The notes below the pieces were generated by a model. It searched no databases and was not told where the DNA came from. It was given only the letters and a program-made list of their open reading frames with translations. The translations under genes were made by a program, and so were the position numbers. Shown piece after piece: positions 1 to 11,200 of a DNA stretch of 64,000 nucleotides; the first letter of the stretch is position 1, and each line of letters opens with the position of its first letter. Origin of the DNA: Barnesiella merdipullorum (lineage in GTDB: Bacteria > Bacteroidota > Bacteroidia > Bacteroidales > Barnesiellaceae); the NCBI GenBank assembly GCA_019116365.1, contig DXBT01000038.1, forward strand, positions 1-64,000, written 5' to 3'.

Positions 1-83
1 CGAACATAGTTGTTGAACTGAGTCCTGTTCAGAAAAGCGGTTAATTGAGAGAATACGTATTTGTCTTGGAACATAGCAGCCAT
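1..83 (-). CDS. IS4-family transposase, N-terminal fragment (cut by window edge)
   Basis: Read on the minus strand from the ATG at 83 (a second ATG lies at 74), this gives 27 residues beginning MAAMFQDKYVFSQLTAFLNR and continuing to the window edge without a stop. The pattern [M]-x-x-KYVFxQL-x-x-FL matches the opening of the DUF4372-bearing IS4-family transposases that are common in Bacteroidales. Only the start is visible, so the catalytic DDE domain and the gene's integrity cannot be judged. A poor match to the -7 box (CAACTTTG, one base off) lies about 15 bases upstream of the ATG. The identification rests on recalled family resemblance over a short stretch. Confidence 0.6.
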   Translation of the reverse strand, partial: MAAMFQDKYVFSQLTAFLNRTQFNNYV

Positions 84-199
84 TTGTATTAGACTGCAAA
101 GTTGCAAAATCAAGTCCGTTTCATTTCAAAAGACCGTGTAATTGACTATATTTCAATAATTTCAAAGAACTATTTATCCACTTTTACGGGACAGTAGTG
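1..199 (-). mobile_element. 5' part of an IS4-family insertion sequence (partial)
   Basis: The transposase start at 83 is preceded, in its own direction, by about 115 AT-rich bases. A possible outer end is CACTACTGTCCCGTAAAAG, read on the minus strand at 199-181. The other end lies outside the window, so neither the terminal inverted repeat nor a target duplication can be confirmed. The boundary at 199 is a guess from the look of the sequence; only the transposase reading frame is solid. Confidence 0.35.
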
Positions 200-602
200 A
201 TTTAATTACACAACCTAATGCAATTTCAATCTTATGGTTAGAAGAAAATGAAACGAGTAAGTATAAATCTACACATTGAAATCTGTTGATTGTTTTTAGC
301 CTACATCTGAATTCTTTATGTGGCGAATATTTTGAATACCAGAAAAGAATCATTGATGTTTAGCAGAACTAATATCTTCACATGTCGTTGAATTTGCCAA
401 AATCAAAAAGAATTTGGATACTATGGCTTTAATTTTTTGTTTGTCTCGTCATTCCTCCCATCGCCTCAGACCGTCTCAGACGGCGTGGTTTGTTTGCGCA
501 AATTTCATTGATTGCTGCATAATATATTGATAATCAATACAGATAAATTTCTTCAACGAAGAGAAATATTGATTACTTGTCTGAGAGCTTAAAGATTAAT
601 CG
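200..602. other. AT-rich stretch without a recognisable gene
   Basis: There is no open frame of useful length on either strand, and stops are frequent in all frames. The base composition is far more AT-rich than the flanking genes. One short odd palindrome, CCGTCTCAGACGG, lies at 471-483. The stretch separates the insertion sequence from a strong hairpin at 603-641 and could hold a small RNA or the remains of a gene lost when the element inserted. Nothing more specific can be supported. Confidence 0.4.
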
Positions 603-641
603 CCGGCGGGATAAACAATCGCATGATGTTTATCCCGCCGG
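603..641 (+). terminator. Strong hairpin with no gene upstream
   Basis: A perfect 14-bp stem (CCGGCGGGATAAAC at 603-616 against GTTTATCCCGCCGG at 628-641) encloses an 11-base loop and is followed by TGGTTTTAT. It has the form of a rho-independent terminator reading rightward. No coding gene precedes it in the window, so its transcript is unknown: a small RNA, or a gene disrupted by the insertion sequence. Confidence 0.6.
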
Positions 642-877
642 TGGTTTTATGGGAGAAAGCGAGAAACAGATAATGTGTGCTTTTCTTCCGAGCAATAGGT
701 GGGGAATAAAAATATTTATGTATCTTTACTAGTTGAGAATATTAACACAATCGATGCAAGATATAACCCAATAGTATTTAAATAGTTATAAATAATATCG
801 TCCCCGAGCTTTCCCTTTCGACGTCTGTGGGCTTTGTCCCCAACTTGAAAAGGGCAATCTCGAAAAACCAAACACCT

Positions 878-3088
878 ATGAAACACCCTATCACCCTGTA
901 CAAGAAGAGACTGACCATCCTCCTCGTGACTCTCTGTGCCCTGTCGTGGAGCTGGGCCGGCGAGATAGACCTGATTCCCAAACCGCTCCGGATAGAACAG
1001 AGCGAGGGCCACTTCCGGCTTACCTCCAAAGCGACTATCGGCTACGATACCGCACTCCAGGAACAGGCCGAATACCAGCAACAGCTGCTCGGCCAATCGA
1101 CCGGATGGGATTTGGCACTGAAGCCCGAAGCCCGCAAAGCGACTATCCGCCTCGAGCTAAAGCCCGGTGAGGTAGGTCACCCCGAAGGGTATCGTCTGGA
1201 GGTGACTCCTAAAGGCGTCACCGTGACGGGTGAGGATCAAGGGGGTGTGTTCTACGGCATACAGACCCTGCTGCAGCTCTTCCCTGCCGAGGTTTACAGC
1301 GACCGCCGCCAGCACGATATCGAGTGGACGGCCCCGGCTGTGACCATATACGACGCTCCCAACCGGCCGTGGCGGGGCATGATGCTCGACGTGGCCCGCT
1401 ACTTCTACCACAAGGAGTTTGTGAAAAAGTATATCGACATGATGGCCATGTACAAGTTGAACAAACTGCAACTGCACCTCATCGACGACTCGGGCTGGCG
1501 CCTCGAAATCAAGAAGTATCCCCGCCTGACCGACGTTGGGGCCTGGGCCGGGCACGATGCCAGGCGGCTGGGTGGATACTATACCCAGGAGGATATCAAA
1601 GAGCTCATTGCCTATGCCCGGGTGCGCAATGTCGAGATTATTCCCGAGATAGAGTTCCCGGCCCACATCCTGTCGGCCATCGTAGCCTATCCGTGGCTCA
1701 GCTGCACGGGGTTGCAGCACGAGGTTCCCCTGCAGCATTTCATCAGCAAAGACCTGCTGTGCGTGGGCAAGGAGAGTTCCATCCAGTTCCTGAGCGACAT
1801 CCTCGACGAGACGGTGGCCCTCTTTCCCAGTGCCTATATCAACATCGGTGGAGACGAGGCCGTCTATACCCGCTGGGAATCGTGCCCTCATTGTCAGGCC
1901 GTTGTCAAACGCGAAGGGTTGAAGGATGCCTCTGAACTCCAGGGCTACCTGACCAACGTGGTGGCCGAGATGATGAAAAAGAAGGGTCGCACCGTAGTGG
2001 GCTGGGAAGAGATTCTCCTCAGAGGCGAGGTAAAAACTCCCGTGGTAGGTGTATTCTGGCACAACGTAGCCGACACCATCGAGGCTACCCGCACCGGCCA
2101 CAAAGCCATCCTCACCCCAGCCACGCATATGTACTTCGACTTTCCCGAGAGCCAGACTCCCGGCGAGGTAAAGGCGGCCACCTGGATGCCCCCCATCTCG
2201 GTCGAGAAGTGCTACGGAATGGAGATAAACGACTACTCCCCCCAATCGACCGTACTGGGTGTGCAGGGATGTTTCTGGAGCGACCAGTTCATCCACGGCA
2301 CCACGCTGCAAGAGATCGACTGTCTCGACGAAAACCGTTCGGAGAACTATGCCGAGTACCTCACCTTTCCCCGTTTGCTGGCCCTGTCGGAGGTAGCCTG
2401 GGCGCCACAGGCAACCCGCAACTATCGCGACTTTGCCCAACGGTTGAGTCACCACTTCGCCCGGCTCGACTTCAAGGACTGTCACTACCGGGTACCCGAG
2501 CCACATATCGAAAAGATGGCTACAACCCCCGACGGCAAACTGGAGTTCACCCTGTCGCCCACCGTGGACCGCAGCCTCATCCGCTACACCACTGACGGCT
2601 CCTACCCCACAACCCACTCGCCCATCTATACCGGCCCGGTAACCGTGGCCGACAAGAGCGACTTCAAGGCCATCACCGTAGTCACCGACACCCACTACTC
2701 GCTGCCCATCTACTTTGCCCCCGACTACTCGGCCTACAAGTCGTATGGCGAGTTCACCACCGAGTGGAAACCGCTCGTTGTGCAGACTCAAAAGGCGCCG
2801 TGGCGATTTGAGTGTACCGGCAAAATTGCCGGCAATGGCCACTACGCCATCTCGTTCATCCCCACCAAGGGGGCCAATCCGCTGCGACTCGGCAGTCTGA
2901 AACTCTACAAACGCGACGAGCTGCTGGCCGAGGTGGCTCAACCCTCCACAACCGATGGACAGGCTACGACCTACCGATTTACCGTCGATACATTTGAGGC
3001 CGGCACCCCCTTCTTCGTCGAGGTCGAAGCCTATGGCGAAGGCGGTAACGACACCTCGGGACTGGTATTCATTCTCAAAGAGCAATAA
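878..3088 (+). CDS. GH20 beta-N-acetylhexosaminidase
   Basis: Exo-acting enzyme that removes terminal beta-linked GlcNAc or GalNAc from glycans. The ATG at 878 is chosen because a signal peptide follows directly (MKHPITLYKKRL, then a hydrophobic run ending SWAG); an earlier in-frame ATG at 827 would put 17 polar residues in front of it. Order of domains in the 736-residue product: GH20 N-terminal domain (about 25-135), GH20 barrel (about 145-500) with HLIDDSGWRLEI and the catalytic Asp-Glu pair in GGDEA (D326, E327), then a C-terminal chitobiase-like beta domain (about 555-610) with TTDGSYPT. There is no lipobox, so periplasmic or exported. It lies upstream of a SusC/SusD pair and a GH85 endoglycosidase on the same strand, which suggests it trims GlcNAc from N-glycans or similar substrates imported by that system. 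Confidence 0.93.
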   Translation: MKHPITLYKKRLTILLVTLCALSWSWAGEIDLIPKPLRIEQSEGHFRLTSKATIGYDTALQEQAEYQQQLLGQSTGWDLALKPEARKATIRLELKPGEVGHPEGYRLEVTPKGVTVTGEDQGGVFYGIQTLLQLFPAEVYSDRRQHDIEWTAPAVTIYDAPNRPWRGMMLDVARYFYHKEFVKKYIDMMAMYKLNKLQLHLIDDSGWRLEIKKYPRLTDVGAWAGHDARRLGGYYTQEDIKELIAYARVRNVEIIPEIEFPAHILSAIVAYPWLSCTGLQHEVPLQHFISKDLLCVGKESSIQFLSDILDETVALFPSAYINIGGDEAVYTRWESCPHCQAVVKREGLKDASELQGYLTNVVAEMMKKKGRTVVGWEEILLRGEVKTPVVGVFWHNVADTIEATRTGHKAILTPATHMYFDFPESQTPGEVKAATWMPPISVEKCYGMEINDYSPQSTVLGVQGCFWSDQFIHGTTLQEIDCLDENRSENYAEYLTFPRLLALSEVAWAPQATRNYRDFAQRLSHHFARLDFKDCHYRVPEPHIEKMATTPDGKLEFTLSPTVDRSLIRYTTDGSYPTTHSPIYTGPVTVADKSDFKAITVVTDTHYSLPIYFAPDYSAYKSYGEFTTEWKPLVVQTQKAPWRFECTGKIAGNGHYAISFIPTKGANPLRLGSLKLYKRDELLAEVAQPSTTDGQATTYRFTVDTFEAGTPFFVEVEAYGEGGNDTSGLVFILKEQ

Positions 3089-3106
3089 CAATCTATCTAT
3101 CTCCGT

Positions 3107-3149
3107 ATCTCGCACGAAAGACGGTTCGAAGCCGGCCTTTCTGCGAGAT
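3107..3149 (+). terminator. Probable terminator after the GH20 gene
   Basis: ATCTCGCA at 3107-3114 pairs with TGCGAGAT at 3142-3149. Inside it GAAAG pairs with CTTTC, and CGG pairs with CCG around TTCGAAG. ATCTTATTTTG follows. The hairpin is imperfect (one bulge) but well placed 18 bases past the stop codon. It would separate GH20 transcription from the SusC/SusD/GH85 unit. Confidence 0.55.
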
Positions 3150-3321
3150 ATCTTATTTTGCATTAATAAACGCAAACTTAAATATTAACAATAAATTTTT
3201 GTGAAATAATTTTAAACTGGCTAATTTTACGAGCTTTTAATTCATATAACCCTTTGTCTCTATTCTAATGATTTAGGAAACACAAGAGAAATCTAATAAT
3301 ATAAAAACTAATACGAGTTCT

Positions 3322-6300
3322 ATGGTATTTCAATTCAGAATGGCAGGGGCATACAGAGTATTGCTTTTTGCCGCTTTATTTTCCTCGGGCATAACCGCTT
3401 ATGCCTCAGAGGGAAGAGTATCAATGCCCGACCCGTCTGCAACCGAAGTCATGCAAGGCAAGATAGCCGTCTCGGGAACCGTCAAAGATATGAACGGCGA
3501 ACCGTTGATTGGTGTAAGTGTAGCCGAAAAAGGGACTACCAACGGCATGATTACCGACCTGGACGGCAACTTCAAACTATCGGTATCCAGCCCCGAATCC
3601 ACCCTTGAGTTCAGTTATGTAGGCTACAACCCCGTGAGTGTAAAGGTGGGTAACCGGGTAACCAAACTGTTTTCTCGATACAAATGAAAGAGAGCGCCCA
3701 GGATTTGGACGAGGTCGTAGTCACCGCCCTGGGTATCAAACGAGAGAAAAAGATGCTGGGTTATGCCGTGCAGGACATCAAGGCCGACAAACTGAATACC
3801 ACCGGCGACCCCTCGGTCATCGGAGCCTTGAGCGGGAAAGTGGCCGGACTCCAGATGAACACCGCCGGGACCGGTCTGAGCGGTTCGACCAAAATCACCC
3901 TCCGAGGCAACTCTTCACTGACCGATAACAACCAACCCCTGTGGGTTGTCGATGGAGTACCCTTCAGCGACAACAACAGTTCCGATGCCTCGCTCTTCGG
4001 CGGTATCGACCGGGGTGGTTCGGCCGTCGATATCAACCCCGAAGACATCGAGTCCATCTCGGTACTGAAAGGCCCAATGCCGCCGCCCTCTACGGCTCCC
4101 GTGCCGGTAACGGTGTGATTCTCATCACTACCAAGCGCGGCGTTAAGGAGAAAGGGTTCGGAGTCACCTATTCGGGCAACTTCACCTGGTCGAGCGTAGC
4201 CTCTTCGCTGGAGCAACAAACCACCTACGGACAAGGGAAAGGCGGGGTATTCGACCCCAACGTGTTCGAGAGTTTCGGTGCCCCCTTCGACGGGCACACC
4301 TACACCGGCTGGCTCGGGCAGGAACTGCAATACAAAGACTATGGCAACAAGTTTGACCAATACTTCAACACCGGTTTCACTCAAAGCCACAACGTAGCCA
4401 TAGGCAAGGCCGAGGAGAACTACAACTACCGGGCCTCTTTCGGCAGCACCGACAGCAAAGGCCTGTTCGACGGAGAGGAGATCAACAAGATAAACATCGA
4501 CCTCAAGGCCGGCATGCGCATGAACAAATACCTGAGCATGGACTCGAAAATCTCGTTGAGCCGCACCAAGGCCACCGACCGTCCCCAATACGGTAAAGGA
4601 GGCGAGGTTTACCAACTACTCTATATCCCGCGCAACATCCCGTTGAACGACCTGAAAACCTTCCGCAGCGACACCCAACGCCACATATATTATGTAAACC
4701 CCACCTTGCAGGAGTTGAACCCCTACTACATCAACTACCAATACAGCAACATGGACGAGCGCTGGCGGGCCTTCGGCTACTATACGGTAAAACTCGATTT
4801 CACTCCCTGGCTCTATGCAACGGGTAAATATACCTTCGACTACTACAACACCAGCATCGAAGAGCAAAACCGCACCAACGGCATCGACGGCCAGACCAAA
4901 GAGTCGTACAAGTCGATGGAGCAACGCTACTACGAGCACAACATCGAGGGTATGATCATAGGTCACAACACCTTTGCCGAGAAATTCCGCCTGGGCTATT
5001 CGCTGGGTGGCAACATCATGTACCAACGCGCCAGCGGCCTGACCGGCTACTCCGAGAACATGGCCAAGGAGGGTATCTGGTACCACAATTCGGCTTTGGG
5101 CAAGAACACCGCCGAACAAACCCTGACCGAACGCGAAACCCGCTCGGTATTCGGTACCCTGCAATTTGCCTGGGACGAATGGATTGCCCTCGACCTCACG
5201 GCCCGTAACGACTGGTCATCGACCCTGCCCAAGAACAACTGCTCCTACTTCTACCCCTCGGCCAACCTGAGCTGGGTATTCAGCGACATGATGCGCCGCT
5301 ACGACTGGGGCCTGCCCTCGTGGATTACCTTCGGCAAGTTGCGTCTGTCGGCCGCCCAGGTGGGTAAAGACACCGACCCCTATGTGCTCTACAACTACCT
5401 CACCTACACCCAAGGGGTAAACGGTCCCGAGATAAGCTATCCCAAAATCAAGGCCAACCCCGACCTGAAGCCCGAGATTTCGTCGGCCTACGAAGCCGGT
5501 CTCGACATGAAGTTCCTCAACAACCGGCTCGGGTTCGACTTCACCTACTACCGCAGCCTCACCAAGAACCAGATCATGACCGTGCCCATGTCGGGCGAAT
5601 TCTCGGCCAAATACATCAACGCCGGTAAGATTCTCAACGAAGGCGTAGAGTTGATGTTGTACACCACGCCGGTCAAGACCAAAGACTTTGAGTTCAACCT
5701 CGATATGAGCCTTGCCCACAACAACACGACCGTAGTCGAGTTGCACGACAATGCCAAATACATCAGCTTCAACTTCAAAGACGAAAACATGCTGGTCGAT
5801 GTAGGTGCCGAAGAGGGTGGCCGCCTGGGCAACATCTATGCCAACACCTTCTATGCCCGCAACGAAAACGGCGAACTGATTCTGCGTAACGGTATGCCCA
5901 TGATCAAATCGAACAGCAGTGCCGAGCGCAAATGCATCGGCAACATACAACCCGACCTGCTCATGTCGGTAACCCCGTCGTTCAGCTACAAGGGATTCTT
6001 CCTCACGGCCATGTTCGACATGCGCTTCGGCGGCGACATCGTCTCGGTATCCGAGGCCATCGCCACCCGTTACGGTACGGCCAAACGCACCGAATACCGC
6101 CCGGCCGAAGGCATCGTGCTCGACGGTATCGACGAAGCTACGGGCCTGAAGAACACCATAGCCGTTCCCGCCGAAGACTACTATCGCTCGATAGGCGGCG
6201 ACAATGCCCCGGCCGAAGAGTTTGTTTACGATGCCTCGTACATCAAGTTCAAAGAGCTGTCGATCGGCTACTCCTTCCCCTCGAAATGGCTGAAGAAGAT

Positions 6301-6478
6301 ACACGTTTCAAACCTGCGTCTGGCCTTTGTAGGGCGCAACCTGTGCTACCTGCTGAAACACACCCCGGGCACCAGCCCCGAGGGCGGATACGACACGACG
6401 ATGTTCTCACAAGCCATCGATTACACGGCAGTGCCTTACACCAGGACATTCGGTTTTTCTATTAATGTAGGATTTTAA
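3322..6478 (+). pseudogene. SusC/RagA-family TonB-linked outer membrane porin, interrupted by two one-base frameshifts
   Basis: The gene is spread over three frames. 3322-3687 carries a signal peptide and a carboxypeptidase-regulatory-like domain (SGTVKDMNGEPLIGVSV). 3684-4118 carries the TonB-box region (DLDEVVVTALG) and the first half of the plug (WVVDGVPF). The frame that ends at 6478 carries the rest of the plug (ALYGSRAGNGVILITTKRG) and the whole barrel. Adding one T to the T run at 3670-3673 and one C to the C run at 4073-4075 restores one protein of about 1,050 residues, the usual SusC size. The second repair recovers the expected plug motif KGPNAAALYGSRAG. Both breaks are in homopolymers and the barrel shows no further decay, so these are either sequencing errors or very recent mutations. 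Taken literally, no full porin is made. The SusD partner follows 11 bases after the stop. Confidence 0.85.
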
Positions 6479-6489
6479 TGCGTAGAACA

Positions 6490-8229
6490 ATGAAAAGATT
6501 TATAAAGACACTGGGCATATATTCGTTGATTTGCGGAGCCACGGTCACTGCGATACCCTCGTGTACCGACGGATTCACCGATATCAATACCAACCCCTTT
6601 GAAACGCCCTACGAACCGGGAACCAGTACGGGCGACAGCATAAATACCACCGACATCAGCATGCCCGATACCATCTCTCAGGAAGAGCTTGCCCGCCTCA
6701 AGGAGAATGTATCGACCATCGGGCAGGTATTCAAGAACTTCACCTACCAGGGTCTGGTCGATGACTATCAACGCTCGACCAACCTCACCCACGACATCTA
6801 TGCCGGGTATTTTGCCAACAACACCAACTTTATCAACAACTCGCCCAACTACGTCTATACCCAGGACTGGTCGGCCCGCCGGTGGGACCACTTCTACAAA
6901 GACCGTTCGGCCGAGTACAAGACACTGGTCAATACCTTCTACTATGTCGATCGGGAGGCCTACAAAAATGCCTTCTACATGACCCGCATATACTATGCCT
7001 TCCTGGCCTCGACCATGACCGACACCTATGGCGAAATGCCTTTTGGCGTTTACGTGCAGGGTAAGGCAGCCCCCGAGAAATGTCCCTACAACACCCAGGA
7101 GGAGGTCTATGACATGATATTCAGAATGCTCACCGAGGCAGCCGACAGCATCCAGCCCGGCCAATGCTCCTTCAAGTTTGCCGACCGGGAAGACAAATGC
7201 TACAACGGCGACGAAGCCAAGTGGGTGCGCTTTGCCAACACGCTGCGTCTGCGTCTGGCCCTGCGCATCTCGAACGTAGATCCCGAGCGTGCCCGTAAAG
7301 AGGGCGTCGCTGCCTTGAATCACCCCGGCGGACTCATGATGTCGCAAGACGACCGCATGCGCACCGTACCCAACTATGCACCCGTTTCCATGGGTGGCGA
7401 GGATGACAGCGGTCTCGAAAACGAAGTGGCTAACTGCGGTTCCCGCTACAGCGACGTAGTCATGTCGCTCGACATGGAGCAGGCCTACAAGAACCTGGGC
7501 TCGGCCCTGGATCCCCGATGCCGCATCTGCTGGTATCGTCCCACCCCGAAAAACTTCCTCGAAGTGGACCGCGAAATAAACACCGACTACAAAGGCTGTG
7601 CAATAGGCGACAACAACATCTCGCACGAAACCAACGTATATTCGCCCTTGAAGTGCAACCACCACGAAGGCAAGGTATTGAACGACAACTACTGGTTCGG
7701 TTACTGCCGCGAATACCTGTGGCTGGGATATGCCGAGTGCAAGTTCCTGCTGGCCGAAGCCCAGTTGCGTGAGTGGACCTATGCCTACGGTTCGGCCGAA
7801 GAGCTGTTCAAAGAGGGTATCCGCGAATCGTTCAACTACTACCACATGGCCGACAGCGCCGACATCTATATCAACCGACTCAACATCTACAACGGCACCC
7901 AAGAGAATCCCTTTGCCGGCAGCAACAAGGAGGCCCAGCTCGAACAGATTATCACGCAGAAGTGGCTGGCCGTATTCCCCAACGGCAATGAGGGATGGGC
8001 CGAGTTCCGCCGCACCGACTACCCGCGCCTGAACAACCATTTGAGCAACAAAGACCCCAACATAGCCAACGGCAAGTTTATCAAACGCGTGGGCTACTCG
8101 ACCGACGAATATGCCTACAACATCGAGAATGTACCCGAGGGCGTGAACCAAAGCACCCGGGTATGGTGGGATGTCGAAGATACCAACAACAGCAACGGCG
8201 AACGAAACACGCCCAACAACTTCAGGTAA
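6490..8229 (+). CDS. SusD/RagB-family glycan-binding outer membrane lipoprotein
   Basis: Surface lipoprotein that caps the SusC porin and hands it glycan. The ATG at 6490 starts a basic-hydrophobic lipoprotein signal (MKRFIKTLGIYSL) with a lipobox ending IPSC. An in-frame ATG at 6478 overlaps the SusC stop and is less likely. The mature part opens with FTDINTNPF, typical of the SusD-like_2 branch, and the helical TPR-like fold continues over about 570 residues (for example LRLRLALRISN and WLAVFPNGNEGWAEFRR). The stop is 22 bases before the GH85 start, so the two are probably co-transcribed with the SusC gene. The ligand cannot be read from sequence; the neighbouring GH85 and GH20 genes suggest an N-glycan. 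Confidence 0.92.
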   Translation: MKRFIKTLGIYSLICGATVTAIPSCTDGFTDINTNPFETPYEPGTSTGDSINTTDISMPDTISQEELARLKENVSTIGQVFKNFTYQGLVDDYQRSTNLTHDIYAGYFANNTNFINNSPNYVYTQDWSARRWDHFYKDRSAEYKTLVNTFYYVDREAYKNAFYMTRIYYAFLASTMTDTYGEMPFGVYVQGKAAPEKCPYNTQEEVYDMIFRMLTEAADSIQPGQCSFKFADREDKCYNGDEAKWVRFANTLRLRLALRISNVDPERARKEGVAALNHPGGLMMSQDDRMRTVPNYAPVSMGGEDDSGLENEVANCGSRYSDVVMSLDMEQAYKNLGSALDPRCRICWYRPTPKNFLEVDREINTDYKGCAIGDNNISHETNVYSPLKCNHHEGKVLNDNYWFGYCREYLWLGYAECKFLLAEAQLREWTYAYGSAEELFKEGIRESFNYYHMADSADIYINRLNIYNGTQENPFAGSNKEAQLEQIITQKWLAVFPNGNEGWAEFRRTDYPRLNNHLSNKDPNIANGKFIKRVGYSTDEYAYNIENVPEGVNQSTRVWWDVEDTNNSNGERNTPNNFR

Positions 8230-8251
8230 TAATCCAATTATATAAATCGAT

Positions 8252-11200
8252 ATGAATATCAAAAAAATCGTTGGAGCACTGCTTTGCTCCCTGGCTGTCA
8301 CCACAGCCTTTGCCCAACAGCCCTACGGCGGCTGCTGGCACCCCGACTACATCAAGGACTGGACCCCCGAAAAGGACCCCGATGCCAAGTTCAACCGCAG
8401 TACCGTGAAACTGCAACCCCGCATCGCCGACGACAACATCAAGGCCAATCAGTACCAATACACCGAAGGTCAGGTAGCCGCCTGTCTCACCATGAACCCC
8501 ATGTGTAGCATGACCCCCTCGCAGGGAGCCAACAACTTCATCGGCTACAACCCCACCTATTGGCAATATATGGATATGGTTATCTGGTGGGGCGGCTCAG
8601 CCGGCGAAGGTATCATCGTTCCGCCGTCAGCACCCGTGATCGACGCCTGCGACATGAACGGCGTGAAGATTCTGGGCAACGTCTTCTTCCCCCCTCAAGC
8701 ATATAGTGGCGACCCGGCTTGGGTAAAACAGATGTTGACCAAAGAGGGCAACACCTATCCCTATGCCCAGAAAATGTATGAGATTGCCAAATACTACGGT
8801 TTCGACGGCTGGTTCATCAACGAGGAGACCTACGCATCGACCGAGAGCGACTGGGTAGAATGGATTAAATACTTCTACCAATGCGCCGAAGCCGACGGCA
8901 ACTACGACATGTACATCCAATGGTACGATGCCAATCTGTATGTAAACAACTCGTTGGAAATCTTGAAAGCCAACCCCAACACGTCGTTCTTTGCCAACTA
9001 CGGTTCGGCCGGCGACATAAGCATCTCGCAAAACCGCAGCCGCATGGATGCTGCCGGCGTCGATATGGATGCCTACTTCGAGAAACTCTACTCGGGTATC
9101 GAGCAGGCCCAAGGTGGTCTCACCGGTAATGCCCAGAGTTTCCAGGCCTGTTTCCCCAAGACCGGTCACGCCAGTTCGTTGCAGATTTTCAACCCCGAAG
9201 AGCCCATCTGGAAAAAGGTCGTTGAAGGGATTCTCGACACCGAGAACAATTGCGGCACCAGAGCCTACAGCGCCATGAATACGGTATTCTCGAACGAAGC
9301 CCGTTACTGGACCAACGCACAAAACAATCCCGCCGACATCACCGACCGCGACAATACCTACCCCAACCCCTGGCCCGGACTGGCCAACGCCATTCAAGAG
9401 CGCAGTACTATCCAATCCAAACCGTTCGTTTCTGCCTTCAGTGCCGGCTTGGGTAAATACCGTTTCGTCAACGGTGAAAAACGGGGTACGCAAGACTGGT
9501 ATCACCGCGGCATGCAAAACATTCTGCCTACCTGGCGCTGGTGGGTCGAGACTACTTCGAGTGACAAACTCACCTTCGCACTGAACTGGGACGACGCTTA
9601 CAACTTCGGTACAAGCGTGGTGGTTACGGGTACTCTCACAGCCAATGCCGACCACCTCACCCGCCTCTACAAAACCAATATCACCATCGAAAACGGCGAT
9701 AAGGTTCAACTCGTCTATAAGACCTCGAGCACCGGAACCATCGAGCTGAAACTGGCCGACAAGACCAACCCCAGCTCCTTCTCTACCTTTGCGCTGAATA
9801 CCGTATCGACCAGCAATGGCTGGACCGTGGCCGAAGCCGATATCTCGTCGATGGCCGGCAAAACACTGGCTGTCGTTGCCCTCAACTTCCGATCGGGTAC
9901 CACCATCAGCAACTACACCGCCACACTGGGTCAACTGGGTATTTTGCATGGTTCTTACTCGGCCTCGGCAAAGGTTTCGAACCTGCAGTCTCAGAACTCG
10001 CTGCAAGAAGAGATCAGCGACATTCGTTTGGTTTGGGATGCTCCCCAGTCAAACGAGGTCGATCACTACGACATATACCTCACCCGCAACGGTGAAAAAG
10101 TCCTCGTAGGCCAAACCCGCGACGAGGGTTTCTATATCCCTAAATTCACCCGCACCACCGGCGAAGAATCGGTAGAGGTGAGCGTAGTCACCGTGATGAA
10201 AGATTTGAAAGAGAGCGAAGCCGAGACACTCACCCTCGAGTATCCCGAGATGACCGTTTCGGATGTGTCGATCGTAGCCTCGCCTACCCTGGTAAAAGTG
10301 GGCGAAGAGGTTACCCTCACGGCCGTAGCCAACAAATATCCCGACTCCTATGAGTGGGTATTGCCCACAGGTGCCTCCATTGTTTCGCAAGAGGGTAACA
10401 CCGCCAAGGTAACCTTCTCGCAAGAGGGTTCCTACTCGATTACCGTCAAGGTGACCAACCCCGTGGGTGTAGCTACCGAAACCAATACCGGCCTCATCGA
10501 GGTAAACAATACCAAAAATATTTCCAACGTAGCCCTGGGTAAAGATATTGAGGATGTGAGCGGCGAAATTGCCGCTTCGGGCGAGGTTGCTACCAACCTG
10601 CTCGACGGCCGCAGCGAGGGCTGCTCGGTTCACCAAAAGTGGTGCGTGGGCGGTGCCAAAGAACACTGGGTAATCATCGACCTCACCCAATCGTTCCAGC
10701 TGTACAAGTTCCGCATTGTCGATGCACAGGTAAACGAAGGCGGCACCGACAACCTCAACAGCTACAAGATTCAGTTGAGCAACGACCTCGAACATTGGAC
10801 CGAGGTAGTCAATACGACCGGGCGCAGCGCTGAGAACTATCACATCGACTGGATTAAACCGACGGTAGCCCGCTACATCAAGTTTATCCCCTACGACAAC
10901 GACGCTCCTATCACCATCCGCATCTGGGAGTTCGAAGCCTATGGTGCCGAAGGTGCCGCTTCGCTGTCGTCCATCTCGGACCAGACTCTCGAGACCAACT
11001 CCTCTATCTCGGTAAAAGCCGGCTACTCACTCGGCGGTGCCGCAAAAGAGGATAACTTTGCCATCTCGTTTGTCTCGGAAAATGAAAGCATCGCCACCGT
11101 CTCCGACCTGCAAGTGGCCGAAGACGACACCTACACCTTCACCATCAACAGTGGTAGCGAGGTGGGCAAGACCAACATTACGGCTACCATGATAAACGGC

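Noticed and set aside
471..483. Odd palindrome CCGTCTCAGACGG as a regulator binding site
   Set aside because: No gene or promoter lies close enough, and a single short palindrome in 400 bases is not convincing.
1157..3175. Long open frame on the minus strand opposite the GH20 gene (672 codons)
   Set aside because: It is antisense to a well-supported enzyme, has no recognisable motif and is a by-product of the GC-rich third codon positions. The same holds for long frames at 6475-8304 (-), 8627-10006 (-), 23818-25860 (+), 26696-28414 (+), 33964-36558 (+), 36898-38856 (+), 39296-40891 (+) and 49579-51252 (-).
3941..6478. Treating the last SusC frame as a gene starting at 3941
   Set aside because: Its first 45 or so residues are out-of-frame translation of the plug. 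Homology begins only after the frameshift at 4073-4075, so it is part of one broken gene.
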